Assembly: GCA_032164245.1 (NCBI GenBank)
Contig: JAVMKO010000003.1
Coordinates: 41,914,890-41,978,889, forward strand
Source of the DNA: Sternotherus odoratus
Taxonomy: Eukaryota > Chordata > Testudines > Kinosternidae
DNA length: 64,000 nucleotides
Direction: 5' to 3'
This document shows positions 1-11,734 of this stretch, piece after piece. Both the position numbers and the translations under genes were made by a program. Position 1 is the first letter of the stretch. Each line of letters begins with the position of its first letter. The notes beneath the pieces are model-generated. The model searched no databases. It was not told the origin of the DNA and was given only the letters and a program-made list of their open reading frames with translations.

Positions 1-1140
1 GTGAACCCAAATTAAAGGGTGCTCTTTTTTTTAAGCTGCTCCCTCAAAGGTATCATGTTACGCTTATTCTACATGTCTTATGTCTTATGTTAGGATTCAT
101 CCAGTTTCTGTTGTACTATAAATATACTACCCTGTGTGAATTACCATCAAATCTGTTCAAACTGGAGACAGAAAAATTATTAATTTAGGAAAGTATTTTC
201 TCCCAGGCCTCATTAGAGAAATATGCCAAGGATCTGCTCATGCTTTTAAAAAAAATGTTATTAGTATTAACATCGTAACAAGATAAGTGTCAAAAATGTT
301 ACATCCATCTCATATCCCACTCTACGGAACAAACAAGCTTAGCTACTAAAGACAACATAAATCCCCAAGGGAAAAACTCGATCTGAGTGTTAATGTAATT
401 TCATAATTGTGAAAAGGCCAAACATTGATTCCTTGAGAGGTCATGCCTTGTTTGCAGCTACCCAGATGATAGAAAAAAAGATTCCTTTAATACATATCCA
501 GTAAACAAAAGGCAGAACCTAGGAGTTTGCATGAGTTTAACTCAAAAGTGGCATTTGACCCAATTTGTGCTTGTCTTTTCACCACTGAAAGATTAAGTCT
601 GGTCCTTCAAAACAGAGGAAAATGCTATTGTGGCTTCAAGAGAAAGGATTTCAAAATGACCATTAACCTTTGCACTTCCATCTAAATTCTTTAAAAAGTA
701 GGAAAAAATGTGAATCATACTTAATGCAGTCTGGTATGTTTTCCTTTTATAACACAAAGAGGCCACGAAAGGGGCCACTCTAAAGTTTAAACTGAAACTG
801 TTTCAAGAAGCACCCCATGTTTGTCTTATTAAAAATTACCTCTGCTATGTGTAAAATGGGTGGCTAAATGGATTACATTTCCATTTATCTTTATAACATT
901 TCCAATTTGGACAAGAAATATCTGTAGCAAATACCTGCTTGCCATTATTTTCAAGTACCTTTTCTGCTTTTCCTGATTCTGACCCTGAGTAGTTACAGAG
1001 AAAAGATGGGACTACAACTGTCCTGAGTAATTATATCATCTGGAATTTAGACTGCATGTTCTTCAGGGAAGGAGACATATCTTTACTTGTTTTTGTGAGC
1101 CAATTAGCAGTTTCTGGGAGACTCAAAAGATAATAGCAGT
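1..1140. other. AT-rich DNA, nothing recognised
   Basis: Both strands carry only short ORFs without recognisable motifs (up to about 60 codons). I see no repeat termini, RNA gene or exon-like segment. It is probably old, diverged intergenic or intronic sequence. Confidence 0.6.
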
Positions 1141-1493
1141 GGTGGTGCAAGCTTTTTTGCCACCCTAGGCGGCGAAGCCGAAACGCCGCTGAAATGCCAC
1201 TGAGAAGGAGAGGAGTACCACCCTAATTACGCACGTTGCTCCACCACACCCCCCATGGTTCATTGGGCGTGGAGCCTACGGGCATTTCGGCAGAGGATAG
1301 GAGCCCCCTCACCCCTCCACCTCCACCCCGAGGCTGTTCGCCGGCCCTGGGAGAGGGAAGAGGCAGGTAAAAGGTCCCCTAGTGCTTGAGTCAGCCCTGG
1401 ATAATAGGTAATAGTAATAAAAGAAACCATGTACCACTCAATCAGATCAATCAAGGGGTTGAAGGGGACTGACAGGTCCTGAGAGATGTAACA
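1141..1493. repeat. GC-rich repeat fragment, family uncertain
   Basis: A sharp change to GC-rich, CpG-containing sequence with iterated GGCGGCGAAGCC and AACGCCGCTGAAATGCC motifs. I associate this pattern with non-autonomous DNA transposons of turtles. No clear terminal repeats or target duplication were found. It directly precedes the target duplication of the hAT element at 1502. It could be a relic of the same or a related hAT family. It is not a promoter CpG island as far as I can tell, because no gene follows. Confidence 0.4.
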
Positions 1494-1501
1494 CTAAGGG
1501 C

Positions 1502-2104
1502 CAGAGATGAAAGTAAGCAAGAGCCGGTACGCCATACTGGGGTGGATCGGCTTCCCCAGGGGCAATTTAAAGGGACTTGGGCTCCCAGAAGCGGTGGTGG
1601 CTTTGGCGGCAGTTTGAAGGCCCCGGGGGGGTTCCCCCCCACTCCCCTCCACAGCTCAACCCCCCCCCGCTGGGAGCTTCGGTGGCAGTTTAAAGGACCC
1701 AGGGCGGTAGCGGTGGCCCAGCCCCGGGCTCTTTAAATAGCTACCAGAGCCCCGACGCCACTTCCTGAGGGTTCTAGCAACAGGACTCCCGTTCCCGCGG
1801 AGCCCTGCTGCCGGACCCCTGGGGAGGCTGTGGTGGGGTTCCTGCAGTTATTTAAAGAGCCCGGGGATGGGCCGCCGCTACTGCCCTGAGCCCTTTAAAC
1901 TGCTACCGAAGTACCCAGCAGAGGGGGTTGAGCTGAAGAGGGGAATTGCGGGGAGGCCCCTCACCAGTACAGGGGCTGGGCTGGGCTGGCTCTGACCCCC
2001 GCAGCCCCTCCCCTTCTGCCAGAGGCCCCACCCATTCTGGGGAGCAGAGCAGGCCCCTGCCCAGCCCCCGTACCGGTAAGAAGCTTCCGTTACTTTCACC
2101 CCTG
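1502..2104 (-). mobile_element. GC-rich non-autonomous hAT element, copy 1
   Basis: The left end reads CAGAGATGAAAGTAAGC. The right end, read on the minus strand, is CAGGGGTGAAAGTAA, so these are imperfect terminal inverted repeats of the hAT CAGGG type. The element is flanked by near-identical 8-bp direct repeats, CTAAGGGC (1494-1501) and CTAAAGGC (2105-2112), matching 7 of 8, as expected for hAT insertion. The interior is GC-rich with repeated TTTAAA-containing blocks (for example near 1685, 1735, 1850 and 1895). It shares blocks, in opposite orientation, with 6192-6718 and 24454-24697, such as AGAAGGGG(C/A)GGGGCTG and a TACCGGTA motif near the end. There is no transposase ORF, so it must have moved with a transposase supplied in trans. 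Confidence 0.8.
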
Positions 2105-2112
2105 CTAAAGGC

Positions 2113-2811
2113 TAAACATCAAGTTATTCCAACACAAAGGAAAGATAAGAAAAGCCACAGAAAGCCAATGTGGCTTCACAAGGAGTTTTTTAGCTATCTA
2201 AAAAACAAAAAGGGATACATAGAAAAAATGGAAAGAGGAGCAATTCACCAAGTAAGTATACATAGAAATAGTGTGTCAAACAGTAGGGTCAAAATCAGGG
2301 AACACAAGACAAAGAATGCATTACAGCTGGCAAGAAATGTTAATGACAACAAGAAAGTGCTCTTCAAATATGTCAGGGAAAATAAAAAGAAAGATCAAGG
2401 GTGGCGTGGGTCTGCTGGTCAATGGAGAAGGTGAACTGGTAATGGAAGATGATAGGAAGGCACAGTAGGCACTTAATGCCTACTTGCCTTCAGTTGTCTC
2501 ACCAAAAATAACAAGTGAACAGTCAACTAGCAAAGTTAACATAGACAATAAAGGGGAAGGGATGAAGATTGGGATAAGTAAAGAACATTTCAGAGATCAT
2601 CTGACTCATTTGAATGAATTCAAATCAATGGGGCCTGATGCTGTTAATCTGAGTGTACTGAAATAATTACCTGAAGAAATCTTGGAGCCACTGTCAATAA
2701 TATTTGCAAACTCCTGGAAGACAGGAGAGGTCCTGGAAGACTGGAAAAGGGCTAATGTAGCATCAATCTTTAAAAAAGGGAAACAGGAAGAACTGACAAA
2801 CTATAGACCTG
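2113..2811 (+). mobile_element. CR1 LINE ORF2 fragment (start of reverse transcriptase), dead
   Basis: Translation in two frames gives the region between the endonuclease and reverse transcriptase of a CR1 non-LTR retrotransposon. Segments include KPMWLHKEFFSYLKNKKGY, LVNGEGELVMEDD, ALNAYLPSVVSPK, KSMGPDAVNLSVLK and WKRANVASIFKKGK, ending in NYRPV. These match the CR1 pattern in which lysine-rich text, VNGEGE, a KSMGPD motif, a W(R/K)xANVxxIFKKG motif and NYRP follow in that order. It is broken by a frame change near 2400 and by stop codons near 2466 and 2664. The endonuclease, the catalytic YADD region and the 3' end are missing. The hAT at 1502-2104 abuts its 5' side. Confidence 0.85.
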
Positions 2812-2857
2812 TCTTTGATAGTTGAGAACCTCATAGATCAATGTATAAAACATTCAA

Positions 2858-3018
2858 GGCTTGGCTACACTTGCAGATGTAGAGTGCTTTGGGTTAATGC
2901 AGTCTATGGAGCTATGGAGCCTTTGAGGTCTAAGAAACAAGTACAAATGCAGCTCAAGTTAGTAGCAACAGAACATTATTTCCACCCAATAACCCCTTCA
3001 TTAGCCGACATGAAATGA
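2858..3018. mobile_element. Harbinger-type MITE fragment
   Basis: Begins GGCTTGGCTACACTTGCAG, resembling the terminal GG(N)TTGTCTACACT motif of the palindromic PIF/Harbinger-like MITEs elsewhere in this window (22679, 26598, 27306). No matching right end or target duplication is visible, so it is truncated. It lies directly against another MITE fragment starting near 3022. Confidence 0.45.
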
Positions 3019-3021
3019 CTG

Positions 3022-3280
3022 GGGCCTGGGGTACACTACCAGGGGGAACCGAACTAAGATATTCAACTTCAGCTACGTTATTTGCGTAGCTGAAGTTAAA
3101 TTACCTTAGTTTGAATTACCTGGCTGTCCCCACGGCGGCGGGTTGACCGTGATGGCTCCCTCATCAACTCAGCTTACTCCTCTTGTGGAGCTGGAGTTCC
3201 GGAGTCGATGGGAACATTTTGGGGATCGATTTATCATGTCTAGGCGATCCCCGAAACATCGAACACTACCCACCGATCCT
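3022..3280 (+). mobile_element. Triple-hairpin MITE, right end missing
   Basis: Same family as 23019-23293 and 54076-54369. It has the CAACTTCAGCTACG / CGTAGCTGAAGTT hairpin (3064-3098), the central GGAGCTGGAGTTCCGGAGTC block and the GGGGATCGATTTATC / GCGATCCCCG segment. It ends at CACTACCCACCGATCC and lacks the terminal GTAGTGAAGACCAGCCC of the complete copies. It has diverged, so the second and third hairpins are imperfect. Confidence 0.75.
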
Positions 3281-6183
3281 AATTCCTGCTTTACAGTTGT
3301 CCACATCACAATGTGGCAGTCTTATCAGAGATAACAAGTACTAAATGGGCCATAAAGAAGTACTCAGGTACCCCAGTCTGGTTCTTCCACAAAAAGGTTG
3401 AAGCACTTTTATAATTGCTAAAGAGGATGGAAGCTGGAGGAGGCCAGTAACTGTGTAACCCTGGTGCCCATAATATATTTGTTCTAGCCCCATAAATTTT
3501 CAAAGACACTACCAGCAACTATGCTTTTAAAAATATATATATATGTAGTGAGAGGATTCAGGTTCTCCCTGCACATTTCTAGCCTTTGTTCTAATGACTA
3601 ATGTTGAAAGTTTTCTATTTGAGACTGAAAAACTAAAAGGGCATCAACCATTTCAACTTCAAAAACTCACTTATTGTGTCCTTCAGTTCAATTTTAAAAG
3701 GCCGACAGAGAAAGAAAAAAATGCTGCAGTTTAGAAAAAGAAAAGGTCCATTGTTTTTCCCCTACTTTCTTGTCAGTTTGTTCCGAACAATTAGTATAAC
3801 ACTAACAAAAGACGGTCTCTAGAATCATGTATTACAGGTTTTTTTTAAAAAAAAAGTTAAAATATGTTTAGCCTTCTCTGTTCTTCAGTTTATAATTTGT
3901 TTTACAGTTGTTTCTGCTTTCTTATGTTTGAGCAACTTTGTGGATCTTTGTTTACTATTACAATAAATTGGTTTATTTAATATTCATAAATTTTACTATC
4001 TTATATTGATGTAATCATTTTAAAAATAAAGAAGTATGTTTAGTGTGGTCATTTGCATGATATTACCCAGAATTTTACCAAAAGAATATAGCTATTTCAT
4101 GACAAACCTGTAAGCGTTTGTAACAAGTGGAAAGGTTAACATGTTCTTGTTTATATATATAATGCTTTTGTGTTGATAGTTATTCCTATATATAGAATAA
4201 TTTCTACTACAATTCAGAATTAATAAAACACCAAAATGGAAATCATCATGAAAACCATTTGATAAAATTTGAAAATAGATAAACAGTTACAAATAATATG
4301 TTTGATGAAAATTTACAATGATAAAGACCTACAATTAAAATGTCTTCTGTTTATCCCAGATTCCCATGTGAAAGATAGTTGTTGTTGTTTCTAATGATAA
4401 GAAAGAATCTGTCTTCCTTAAGGTGTTAGTGGATAATTACATGTTTTTTGACAGTACCTCAAAGATAAATGATGCAGTGTACTTATGCAATTTTTCAGTG
4501 TAACCATCAGAACCTGAAGCTTTTCTGTTCAGTCCTTGTGTGGTCTCTAATCTTGGTTTCAGAAAGACAGATACAGTCAAATCATCCCTGTCCATATCTG
4601 GATAGAGTAAGAAGCTTTAGGCTTCCTAGAAAACTTTCAAGGGCATCAGTATTTTCATTTTCTTAGGTGTAAAAATGTTGATAAGAGGCTGTGAATGTCT
4701 AACAGTTTTGCTAAAACACATTTGTTCTCCCTTTTCCCCTCTCCCCTGTCTTAAATGACAACTGTACAGATGGGATTACACAGCAACCTTTTATATATTT
4801 TGCAGGTGGCCATTTTTGTATAATGCTTTCATCAGAAGAAATTAGTTGTGATTCAGAACTATATTAACTCTAAAAGAAAGTTTTCAATTTAGTCATGGAG
4901 AAACCAAATTGATAATGTCAGGGATAAAAAGAAAAGAACTAAAAATCAAAACCTAATAAAAGATAAGCAAAAGTGAAACCAAATCAGTGTCTTGAACTAT
5001 GCACAGAAGCTCTCTTGGCAGGGCTCTAGTTATAGCTAAATGGAGCTCCTGAACAAGGTAAACCCCAAAATGCGGTCCAATCAATTTGATGTCACCAAGA
5101 ATGTACCAGTCAGTTTTAACTATTATAAAGTAGAACAAGGTAAAAGATAATCTCAGGATAATCTCAGGCCATTCAGGAATGTGAAATCACTAAAAGATTG
5201 CATTACCAAGAGAAGCAACATGAATAGATTTGAGTATGGGTGTTATGAGTTCACGGTGGAACAAACCCATTCAGAAGGCGGCCAGCTTCATTTCATAGTA
5301 ACTCCTTAGTGGATTCCAAAAGACATCCCTATGTAAAGAACATGAAACTTGATGCAGACGGTCAACCTAGATCATAATGGTTACTTCTGGCCTCAGAATC
5401 TATTCACTAATCAAGAACTTGAAAATAAATTCCAGATACTGAATGATCAACTGAAAACTTTGCTACAGTTCATAAAAAAAAACCACTCTGCAATATATCT
5501 TTGCAATATCTACTAGAATAGTTTGGACAATCAAATTTATTAAAATTGCCATCTGTCCACAAAAGACAGAAAAAAGGACTATGATCAGCAGATAAACTGC
5601 TTGCAATGAATAGTTCAACCAGCGATAGATAACAATGCAGCTCAATATGTCTCACAATTCAACAAGTAGTAACAAACCAGCTCAATATGTCATGCAATTA
5701 GAGATGGCCAGAAAACAACAATTCTGTTTTGCAAAACAATTGCGATTACAAAGTTTGTTTCCTTTCTGATGTCGAATAAAGATCATTTGAAATTTGTAAT
5801 GAAAAAAAAAATGCAAGTGAGATCATCCAATAACCCAGTGGGAATGTTCCCACTGGGAATGTTTGAAACCTTAACTTGAAGTTCCTGCTCCACTTGATTT
5901 GGAGCCGAGGCTTAAGTGAGGGTCTTGCACCTCCCCAGTGAAAGACCCCTCCACCAGCCTATTGGCTATTCAGTGGGACGGGGTGGGAAGCAGTCACAGT
6001 CTCTGGTTTTGACCATAAATTCTATCCTGAATCTGAGAAATGGTCACAATCAATTTTTTTTATTGAAAGTGATATGTTTCCATGGAACATTTTGGATTAG
6101 ACAAAATGGCATTTTCCACATCTACTCACAATTATTCTTAGTGGTGTCATATCCATACTGAACAAAATGTGGGACCCCACATA
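3281..6183. other. AT-rich DNA without a recognised gene
   Basis: No coding exon, RNA gene or full repeat seen. There is a short TA run near 3530-3545. An exact 11-bp inverted repeat occurs at 5834-5857 (listed separately). The remaining ORFs are short and low in complexity. Confidence 0.55.
5834..5857. repeat. Perfect 11-bp inverted repeat
   Basis: CCCAGTGGGAA, then TG, then TTCCCACTGGG: a perfect 11-bp palindrome with a 2-nt spacer. Each arm contains GTGGGAA, which matches the core of the vertebrate RBPJ/CSL binding site, arranged head to head. The spacing is much shorter than the known paired CSL sites, so a regulatory role is only a guess. Part of the arm repeats again downstream (GGGAATGTT). 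Confidence 0.5.
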
Positions 6184-6191
6184 GATCTGAC

Positions 6192-6718
6192 CGGGGTAAA
6201 AGTAAAATGCAGTTATTATCGGTACAGGACACTTGGGCCCCCTGGAAGGGGCAGGGTGTTTCGCAGAAGGGGCGGGGCTGGAGGGTCAGCATCTCCCAGC
6301 CAGTCCATCTGCTCTCCCTGGGACTCCAGCACAGATTTAACGGGCCTGGGGCTCGGGCCGGTGCTGCTGATAGAGCAGCAGTGGTGGCCGAAGCCCCAGG
6401 ACCTTTTAAATCACAGCCATGGGGCAGCTATTTCTTCCCCACCCCCCACCGTTGGCGGCCAGAGTAGGGACAAAAGGGGCAACGCTTTAACAACACTGCC
6501 CCTTTTGCGCCCCGCTCCCCCATTGGCAGCCCTTCTGGATCGTCACTGCCCCTTTTGTGCTCCCCCTATTGGCTGCCCTGCTGGTAGGGACCCGGCAGGG
6601 CCATCGATCAGGGGCGCAAAAGGGGAAGATACATCAGAGGTACAGGCCACTACTGGCGGCTTTTACCGGTAGACCATACCGATCCGTACCACCTTATTTT
6701 CACCCCTGGCTCTGACAC
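6192..6718 (+). mobile_element. GC-rich non-autonomous hAT element, copy 2
   Basis: Left end CGGGGTAAAAGTAAAATG; right end, read on the minus strand, CAGGGGTGAAAATAAGG, so the termini are diverged inverted repeats of the same family as 1502-2104. Flanks GATCTGAC (6184-6191) and GCTCTGAC (6719-6726) match 7 of 8, an 8-bp hAT-type target duplication. The interior has GGAAGGGGCAGGG, CAGAAGGGGCGGGGCTGG and TTTACCGGTAGACC near the right end. Long ORFs through it (up to 167 codons from 6169) are a result of high GC content and show no transposase motif. Confidence 0.8.
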
Positions 6719-6726
6719 TACTAAGC

Positions 6727-7734
6727 CAAGAATGAAAATATGTGCAGAGTGTGTGTACACACATGCATGTATAACTTCATTCCATTTAGCGAAACAAAAG
6801 AGAAGGAACTGCTCCAGAAATGCTTACACTCTAAATCAGAAAAACACAATTCAAATGATAAATCATGAAGATAGCAAATTCATCAGTGAGAAGATCATAA
6901 AGTTTGGTTTCTCTTACAAGCAATCCCCTATGGACAAAATTCATCCAAATCCCTCTCTCTACCAGGAGATTCACCATAATGACTCTCTGTGCCCAGTGTG
7001 CGGAGGGAGGAGAAGGAATAGTGAAAACTATAAAAGAATTCCTAATGATACCCTCAACATACAGAATGGGTTTCAAGTATTATATATTGGTGTAATGCCA
7101 CATAGGGTATAATAATTCGATGTTCTGTGAGTTCAGACATTATTGTAACATTCACAGTGTTTTCAAGGGAATATTAAAAATCTTTAACTATGGAGATTTG
7201 TATCTATAACCTGAGATTTTTATGGAACAGCATATTATCCATTTCATCTCTTGGGATGAAAGAAATAATGCAATACATAATAACATTATTTTAAAGTAGT
7301 TTTGGTGGGTGAATAGATTTCTGTGTTCAGTGCCTTATATAACATCCTGTTATCTGTCAGCATGTGTGAAGCTCTTATTACTTCATTACATTAGTGGCTT
7401 GACACACGCATTAAATCTACTGTGAACAGACACAAAGCGGCAAAGATGGGACATGTGAGTAGTAAAATTAACTTTTAATCATATTTCATGGAGAAAATCA
7501 TTAAACTCCTATGAGATAACATGAAGCTGCTTTGTGACACTTCAAAACAATGTGTCTTATGGTTGTTATTAGTTATATACTGTAAGTGATAAAAAGCGCC
7601 ATGAATAAGTATGTCATAGTCAAGTGAAATATTAAAGTGACATTAGATGTTTACAAATCTGTGTTGTTAGAGTAGTGCCATGAAAAGTTTAGGGAAACTT
7701 GACTCCTAATCCCGACCTCTAGATTGTCATTAAT
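6727..7734. other. AT-rich DNA, nothing recognised
   Basis: A 126-codon ORF (6732-7112) overlaps another in a second frame and an antisense ORF. None shows a known motif, and the sequence has no codon bias I can see. I treat it as non-coding. Confidence 0.5.
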
Positions 7735-7860
7735 GTTCCAGTCAAATTTTCAAAGGCATCTAAATCCCATTTTAAAAGGGGACTTAGGCACTTACGAGTC
7801 TAGGTCTCTTTGAAACTCAGTGGCCTTTGGTTCTTATATACCTAAATCTATTTTGAAAAT
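7735..7860. repeat. Palindromic reptile repeat fragment
   Basis: Contains AAATTTTCAAAGGCATCTAA, then CCCATTTTAAAAGGGGACTTAGGCACTTA. This is the pattern of a common sauropsid repeat built from inverted TTTTCAAAAGTGCCTAAGTC-like arms. A related piece may lie near 46135-46200. No transposition ends are defined. Family name unknown to me. Confidence 0.4.
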
Positions 7861-8229
7861 AAGATATATTATCCTAAGTCACTTAGAAACTTTTGAAAAT
7901 ATTACTTCCAATCTATGTATCCCCAATATGCAAGCACTCTTGTATGAATGCTTTCCTTAAAATTGTTAAGATTTTAATACTGGGCCTCAGTCATATTTAG
8001 ACATAAATATAAATTATACACAAAATGAAAGGATGACACAATGAAGTGGAAGGCCAGTGAAAATTTATTCTGAAGATCTGCCTTTGCACCTCACAAAACG
8101 ACTATGGGCCCAGTTCCCCTCTGCTGTGCGAAATCCACAGGAGAAGTAAAGGGAAGGAAATATTCACAAGGTTTTCATCTCTGAGTACAGTATTCAAACA
8201 ATGAAGATGGGATTTTCCTTCCTGTTCAT

Positions 8230-8992
8230 GGCTACACCTACCATCATAGTTCCCCCTGCGAGTGTCAGGTTGTAGTCTTGCAGGGGTCCTTTTCTTCTAG
8301 TACCGCCTACTCCAACTTTACCAGCTGTGCTTCAGTCTGCCTCTTCCAAGTCTTAGCCCTACCAACCTGGACATCTTTCAGTTCAGCTTCCTTCCAGGGT
8401 AACTAAATAAATCCCAATGAAATCCCACAATCGCAGTTACAGTGTAACCGGCCTTCTGCCTCTCTCCAGCCTCGACAGTTCTCATCCCTTGCCTGAGGCT
8501 TAAACCCTTCAGCAAACAGATGTCAAAGGAACCCAGGTCCACTTTCTCCCCTAGGTTCTAGCCCAAGGCCCCTTTGGAAAGCAGCTAAGATCTTATGATC
8601 CCTCATGGGTTTCCTGGGATGCATCTTCCCTTTGCCTTCTTGCAGACATCTATTATGGAATTACATTCTACAGCCTTCTGTCTCCCTCGATTTTCATCTC
8701 TCTGTATAGTTTTTTTTTTTTCTAGTCTGTTCCTAAGGATATTTCTTTTAGCTACTCTTGAGCTTCTTGGAATCCTTTGCCTTTGCTGCCCTCTCCCTTC
8801 ACAGCCAATCCCAGGGTATAAACTCCCAATTCTCTGCTCTCCCTTATTGGCCCTGCAGTCTTTTCTTTATAGGAACCAGACAGTCTGGCTCTCCCAACCT
8901 GTCTTTCCTCCAGGTGCACAGAATAGACTAATTGGGCCTTCCAAATCTCCATTAACCCTTTATTAGCCATTGTGGATATACACCCCATCACA
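8230..8992 (-). mobile_element. Possible solo LTR of an endogenous retrovirus
   Basis: On the minus strand the sequence starts TGTGATGGGGTGTATATCC (right edge 8992), a start I associate with turtle ERV LTRs. It has a TATA-like GTTTATACCC at about 8816-8824 followed by pyrimidine- and purine-rich non-coding sequence. The left boundary is not defined: I could not find a TG start preceded by AATC, the bases that follow the right end. No retroviral gag, pol or env is adjacent. Confidence 0.35.
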
Positions 8993-10537
8993 AATCCCTT
9001 GATCCTTTAGGAGCTGCAGGACCCTTTGCCCACTGCAAGGGGGTAAAGGCATAGCACTATTATACAAACTAAGGCATTGTGCAACATAGTAAAAAGCAAC
9101 CAGAATATAATGGTGAGTTTAGCCTCTACTTTGAATTTCCTTAATAGTTGGGACAACTTTTAAAGTCTTAGGTCCAAAAGTGAAAATTTGTGATGTTTGT
9201 ACACCCATGAATTGGGACGTTGATATTGTTGGTTTTGTATTTCCTGCTTACAGTGGCCGTGCTATAATTATTTTTTTTAAAAAAATATTGTCAGGGGAAG
9301 CAGAGGTGGGAGGAAATATTCATCTTCTGAAGCAATGACTTCATATTATTCCTGACTTGGCTCATGCTAAGAAATTCAGGAAATATAAATATGATTTAGT
9401 GAAATAGGAATCTGTCTTCCCAGAATTTGAGCTAATGCCACAGGCTTTAGTTCTCTTTAATTTTCAATAACATTTGTTAATACATATTTTTTTGAGGATG
9501 CCAGAGGATTTTTGGATATGAAATTGTTGTCTTTTGGGAACAGGATAGAGCAGCAGCAGCTGATTTCTCAGATGAGAATATTGCTGATCTTATCTCCCTG
9601 AATTCTAATACTTTTCATCTTGCTGCATCAAAGTTCCAAGCATCCCTAAATCTTTTAAAACTTTGAGATAGTGGTGTAGAGTGAAGCAGGAGCCTGTTTA
9701 CTACACCCATGAACTCTGGTTAGCAGTGAGGGATTTCAAAAGCTGGAACTGAACCCAGGTCTGAGTTTTTGCCCACCTCTATTTACAAATTTTATCAAGT
9801 GACAGATCCTCTTAGTAATGTTATTTGTTGGCAAAGAATTATATAAAAGGGCAGTATGCATTGAGTGCCCATCACTAAAGTGGCATCTGACAACTACAGG
9901 AGACATGCTTCTGTGTGTGTCTTTATAAGGCTTTTTCATATGATTTCCCTCTCCTCTCACGTTTAATACTAGACTTAGATTCTTGACTAAAACTGAAAGG
10001 TTATATTTTCTCTCTCTTTTTAATGATCTATTTTTATTGTTTGTTTTATTTTTGTTCATTTATTATTTTGATTAAATTCAGAATAAATAAAATATTTAGA
10101 ACAAGTAAAAAAAACCCACCATTTCTAAATGCAAGGAGATTTTCACTTATCTAACTACAGTGGTATCCAGAAGTTAAAGCAATGATATCTCAATTTAATG
10201 CAACACTGTTAATGTATTTTAGAGCATTCAAGGGTTCTGTTGCTTGGGCCATAATTTCCACTGGAAGCAATCACACATTTGAAAGCTGTCACACATTCTC
10301 AGGGCAGATAACATGAAATCTCCCAATAAATACGATATTTATCATCCCTGAGTTATAGTGCATGGTCAATTACACCCATATTTTATATTTGTAGATTAAA
10401 AGCAATTAAGGTGAGAACCGAACTATGTATAATGGCACTAGGAAAAAAGAACAGATTACTTTTGATTTTAAGAATGGGTAGTTCTGTTCATTGAGGGGAA
10501 TGACAGCATATTTTTACATTTCAGTTATTACATACAC
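8993..10537. other. AT-rich DNA without a recognised gene
   Basis: Only short ORFs. A 107-codon antisense ORF at 9736-10059 is lysine/asparagine-rich from A-runs and has no motif. Nothing else seen. Confidence 0.5.
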
Positions 10538-10649
10538 CAGTTATTCTCAAGCAGTGGTCTGCTGAGCCCTTTTTCATGTTCTGTAAGATGACACATTTGG
10601 AAAATCATACAAAAATTGTTCACAAACTGAAAAAGCTGGAGAACCACTG
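10538..10649. mobile_element. Short hAT-type MITE (about 112 bp)
   Basis: The left end CAGTTATTCTCAAGC and the right end, read on the minus strand as CAGTGGTTCTCCAGC, are matching hAT-type terminal repeats of the CAGTGGTTCTCAA kind. The flanking 8-mers ACATACAC and ATCTACAT match at 5 of 8 positions, a weak target duplication consistent with age. Confidence 0.6.
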
Positions 10650-11532
10650 ATCTACATCTTTCAAGGGCAGTGTGACTTTTTCTGGTGTACATAAGAGAGG
10701 GGGAGGGCATTGCGATATTCCGGTTTTAATGCCAGTGTAAATCTCTTGATTTTGAGGTGATGGGGCATAAAGTTTCTAATGATATTCATTTTGGATTACC
10801 TGTATAAATGACTCCAGCATCTCTACTCATGAGTAATGTGTGAATTTGAACTCATGTTTATAAAACTTTTATAACACATCATATACTCTCTCATATTCTC
10901 CTCTTGTGGCATATATTTGATCATTTACATATTTTGGGGCCTAATTAACCACTACATCACACTAAGTTTATGATGATATAATTTCACTGATCCAATTTCT
11001 GCATTTCATCAGAGTAAAACTGGAATAATGCAAAATGCCTACAGAATCAAGGCATGATATAAAGCTGTGGCAACCTACTTAACTTAAATGAGAGAAAATA
11101 AACAACAATCTATGCTGAACAGCAGCAGTGTATAAATCTTTGATCAGCATAAGTGTGTGATGGGAGCATTACTCACAAATGAGAAAGCCATACGTGAATT
11201 ATGCTGGGCTGCTAAGCCTCACACATGTAGCATCTCACATGATGCTCACACATTTGACAGTCCTGTCATGCCTGCTCTCAGCTCAGCCTGAATTTCGCAC
11301 CTTAGACTGAGCAGGAGTTGCAGTCCCCCAGGTTGTCCAAACGATATCATTATGGAGCTTGTATTCAGGCAGTCATGTGGGCTCTCCGCCTCCCAAATGA
11401 CATCCACAAGGAGGAGCAGTGAGTGGGGAGGAGTAGCACTAAAAGGAAAGTCTGCAATAGGTGCCACAGTTGTATCTTGCTAGTTGGGCTCTGCACTCTA
11501 GTTAACCCAAATCTCCTAAGGATACTCTACAC
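10650..11532. other. No gene recognised
   Basis: AT-rich up to about 11160, then a more balanced segment (11160-11470) rich in CACACATG and CTCC words that may be an unidentified repeat. No termini or coding potential seen. Confidence 0.5.
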
Positions 11533-11730
11533 CAGTGGTGGGCAACCTGCATCCAATGGGCCGCATGCGGCCCATCAGGATAATCTGATTGCAGGCAACA
11601 AGACATTTTGCTGACATTGACATCTGCAGGCATGGTTCCCTGCAACTCCCAGTGCAGCGATTCACTGTTCCCAGACACTGGGAGCTGCTGGTGGGGGAGG
11701 AGGGCCACGCAAGCAGATGGACCAATCACT
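11533..11730 (+). mobile_element. hAT element 5' end, truncated
   Basis: Starts CAGTGGTGGGCAACCTGC, the terminus of a widespread vertebrate hAT family, followed by the usual GGGCCGCATGCGGCCCATCA palindrome. It runs to about 11730, where the similarity stops. The inverted right end (GGTTGCCCACCACTG) is absent. A CR1 tail begins immediately after. Confidence 0.7.
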
Positions 11731-11734
11731 AACT

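Noticed and set aside
1502..2104. CpG-island promoter
   Set aside because: The GC-rich block has hAT termini and a target duplication, and no gene follows it on either strand.
1946..2434. 162-codon ORF as a host gene
   Set aside because: It fuses hAT sequence with a CR1 ORF2 fragment and continues, in another frame, as broken reverse transcriptase.
6169..6672. 167-codon ORF
   Set aside because: It lies almost entirely in the GC-rich hAT element 6192-6718 and overlaps another frame; composition explains it and no motif is present.
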